Of a stretch of 18,226 nt of DNA, positions 16,575-18,226 are shown piece by piece. The position numbers and the translations under genes were made by a program. The notes under the pieces were generated by a model. That model did not search any database. It worked only from the letters and a program-made list of their open reading frames with translations, and had not been told where the DNA came from. Each line of letters opens with the position of its first letter. Position 1 is the first letter of the stretch. Source of the stretch: Planctomycetaceae bacterium (lineage in GTDB: Bacteria; Planctomycetota; Planctomycetia; Planctomycetales; Planctomycetaceae); the NCBI GenBank assembly GCA_020426065.1, contig JAGQQT010000015.1, positions 1 through 18,226 of the forward strand, written 5' to 3'.

Positions 16575-17657
16575 ATGCGATTACGCATCTTCATTATTTT
16601 GTTGCTGTTCGGTCTCCTGAATATGCCTCAACAGATGAATGGAGAGGACCTTGGGAGCAATCGTTCATCGAAGGCCATCACGACTCATCTGGCCAAAGAC
16701 TCTCTGCAGATGCTGACAGATTCCCGTTCAGATGCCCAGCAGTGTCTGGACGGACTTGCCTGGCAACCTGAACAATTTGAGGTCTCGTTCCAGCCTGCAG
16801 ACAATGAACGTTATGATGGGAAACTGAATTTTCCTTCCGCTCGAACTTCCGGCAATGCAAGGCTCGATACCGTTGTGCTGGAGTGGTTTGCCGCCCGCGA
16901 GCATCAAAAGACTGTGGTTTCGGATCGAGTGGTCCTGGTGGTGCATGAACTCGGTTCTTCCATGCCTTTTGGCAAAACCATTGCCCGGCAACTCAGCGCA
17001 TTTGGTGTGCACACGTTTTTAATTCATCTTCCGCACTACGCCGATCGAAAAACAGAAAGCAAAATGTCGGGTGGTGAAAAGCTGGTTTCCGGAATGCCGC
17101 AGGCGGTGGCTGATATCCGGCGGTCTCGAGATGCGATTATGCAGTGGCCAGAACTGAAAGCACAGGAAATCGCCCTGGTTGGCCTGAGTCTGGGAGGCAT
17201 TCTCTCCGCAACAACCGGCAGCCTGGATGCCAGTTTCGATTCAGTCCATCTGCTGCTGGCGGGTGGTGACCTGAATGGAATTCTGACCAACGGACGCAAA
17301 GAACCCGAGAAGGTGATGCAGAGTCTCAAGGCATCTGGTTTCGATGAAAGTCAGATTGCATTGGCCATTTCCCGAGTGGAGCCGTTACGGATTGCTCATC
17401 GCCTCAATCCGGAGACAACCTGGCTCTACACAGGACGCTATGACACGACCATTCCCCGTGCAAATTCCGATGCTCTGGCAGAGTGCATTGGCCTGAAAAG
17501 CTCACATCGGATCATGATGCTGGCAGACCACTACACCGGAGCAATCTTTCTCCCGCTCATCGTGGCCAACATCGCTCACGTGATCAATGGAAAAGAAGAA
17601 ATCCAGGATCAGCCTGCCACTGAAGTGGATTCGACTCCTGCTGCTCTGGAGAATTAA
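16575..17657 (+). CDS. Secreted alpha/beta hydrolase
   Basis: This 360-residue protein has an N-terminal hydrophobic signal (residues 3-16, likely cleavage near MNG at 23) and an alpha/beta hydrolase fold. The strand VVLVVHELGSSM (119-130) gives the oxyanion region, GLSLGG (203-208) is the nucleophile elbow with S205, D290 (GRYD) and H319 (ADHYTG) are the likely acid and base. The first 100 residues resemble no domain I know and may be a planctomycete-specific N-terminal extension. The substrate is unknown. It is divergent from the DUF1592 operon and shares its stop region (TTAA) with the DUF1559 gene coming from the other strand. It differs clearly from the esterase at 10181 (PF00756 type), so the two are not recent duplicates. 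Confidence 0.82.
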   Translation: MRLRIFIILLLFGLLNMPQQMNGEDLGSNRSSKAITTHLAKDSLQMLTDSRSDAQQCLDGLAWQPEQFEVSFQPADNERYDGKLNFPSARTSGNARLDTVVLEWFAAREHQKTVVSDRVVLVVHELGSSMPFGKTIARQLSAFGVHTFLIHLPHYADRKTESKMSGGEKLVSGMPQAVADIRRSRDAIMQWPELKAQEIALVGLSLGGILSATTGSLDASFDSVHLLLAGGDLNGILTNGRKEPEKVMQSLKASGFDESQIALAISRVEPLRIAHRLNPETTWLYTGRYDTTIPRANSDALAECIGLKSSHRIMMLADHYTGAIFLPLIVANIAHVINGKEEIQDQPATEVDSTPAALEN

Positions 17658-18226
17658 TACTCTCCCACACGTTCCTGCCCGGCCCGGGTGGAAAGTGCCT
17701 GATGCGTCCCCAGGTCAATTGCATAGCTGATCATGCGGACCGAGCCATCGCACAACAGCATGTTACAGCCATCAATGTGTGCGCTGCCAAATCGGTGATA
17801 GTCATCGATGGATTTATCATCCTGGAGCGGAGGATTTGATGTGGATGCGTGTGTATCGAGTGCATCAGCCGCAAACATGCTGTGGTCATCAACAAGAGAC
17901 TGGCCGGTATAGTAAACGTCCGCCTTCAGATACTTCTCTCCTGCCAGATAGGTAAAACTCAAACCATCAGTAATGGCACTCAGGGCGATTTCACTTCGCT
18001 GATGGGAGATTCCGTTGCCATAGGTGGTGGGGCCGTTGTCTATCTCGTAGATCCCCTGGGCCATGGTGACCGGGCCTGTCCCCCAGTCGATATCACGAGA
18101 CCCTGCGTTGACAACGTAATCTGTTCTCGACTCCTGGTTCTGCGGAATTGCATTCAGATAAAGGAGTGGATTCTGCATGCTAAATGCTGTTTTCTCGAAC
18201 AGTCCACTGCGTCGGGATGGACAATT
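17654..18226 (-). CDS. DUF1559 (H-X9-DG) protein, C-terminal part, 5' end outside window
   Basis: The frame is open to the window edge. Residues upstream of the first visible Met (NCPSRRSGLFEK...) carry the CPSRR element usual in DUF1559 proteins, so Met at 18178 is internal and the N-terminus, with the expected type IV pilin-like prepilin segment, lies beyond the window. The C-terminal diagnostic H-X9-DG is visible as HIDGCNMLLCDGSV. These proteins are present in very many copies in planctomycete genomes and resemble major pseudopilins; individual functions are unknown. Here about 190 C-terminal residues are seen. The stop codon (TAA read from 17654-17656) overlaps that of the hydrolase gene on the opposite strand. 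Confidence 0.9.
   Translation of the reverse strand, partial: NCPSRRSGLFEKTAFSMQNPLLYLNAIPQNQESRTDYVVNAGSRDIDWGTGPVTMAQGIYEIDNGPTTYGNGISHQRSEIALSAITDGLSFTYLAGEKYLKADVYYTGQSLVDDHSMFAADALDTHASTSNPPLQDDKSIDDYHRFGSAHIDGCNMLLCDGSVRMISYAIDLGTHQALSTRAGQERVGEY

Overview
The window most likely comes from a planctomycete chromosome, close to Gimesia or other Planctomycetaceae. The evidence is three families largely typical of that group: a secreted DUF1592/DUF1587-type 'planctomycete cytochrome C' protein with a DUF1552 partner, and the C-terminal end of a DUF1559 (H-X9-DG) pseudopilin-like protein. Base composition looks like a moderate-GC genome. I see no tRNA, rRNA, insertion sequence, integrase or CRISPR array.

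Layout. (1) 1-5040, plus strand: two tandem major facilitator superfamily (MFS) transporters, the first with a large periplasmic insertion, then an SLC13-type permease carrying two cytosolic RCK_C/TrkA_C domains. (2) 5133-5249: an unrecognised 38-residue, very basic small ORF with a good ribosome binding site, convergent with (3) 5266-5895, minus strand: a non-canonical CDF/TMEM163-like cation transporter. (4) 5896-6358: mostly non-coding, but it ends in a short SEC-C metal-binding motif ORF whose upstream part looks frame-disrupted, followed by a textbook intrinsic terminator. (5) 6359-10032, plus strand: the most interesting part, five tightly packed genes that read as an RNA-repair operon. 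They encode a P-loop polynucleotide-kinase-like protein, a Thg1-like 3'-5' nucleotidyltransferase, an Rnl2-type ATP-dependent RNA ligase, an AlkB-like 2-oxoglutarate/Fe(II) dioxygenase and an HD-phosphoesterase/polynucleotide-kinase fusion (HD-Pnk). (6) 10181-11134, plus: a secreted esterase. (7) 12473-11142 and 16314-12559, minus: the DUF1552 / DUF1592 pair, with the large DUF1592 gene first in the direction of transcription. (8) 16575-17657, plus: a secreted alpha/beta hydrolase, divergent from the DUF1592 gene. (9) 17654 to the window end, minus: the 5'-truncated DUF1559 gene, whose stop codon overlaps that of the hydrolase.

How the RNA-repair genes could work together (inference from family knowledge): the HD domain would remove 2',3'-cyclic phosphates and 3'-phosphates, the kinase domains would phosphorylate 5'-OH ends, the Thg1-like enzyme could rebuild missing 5' nucleotides in the 3'-5' direction, the ligase would reseal 3'-OH/5'-phosphate ends, and the AlkB-like enzyme would strip alkyl lesions from the RNA. 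Gene junctions of 2 to 20 bases and two 4-base start/stop overlaps support co-expression. The intrinsic terminator ends only 27 bases before the first start codon of the set, so the promoter must overlap it or lie upstream of it, which leaves room for attenuation-type control.
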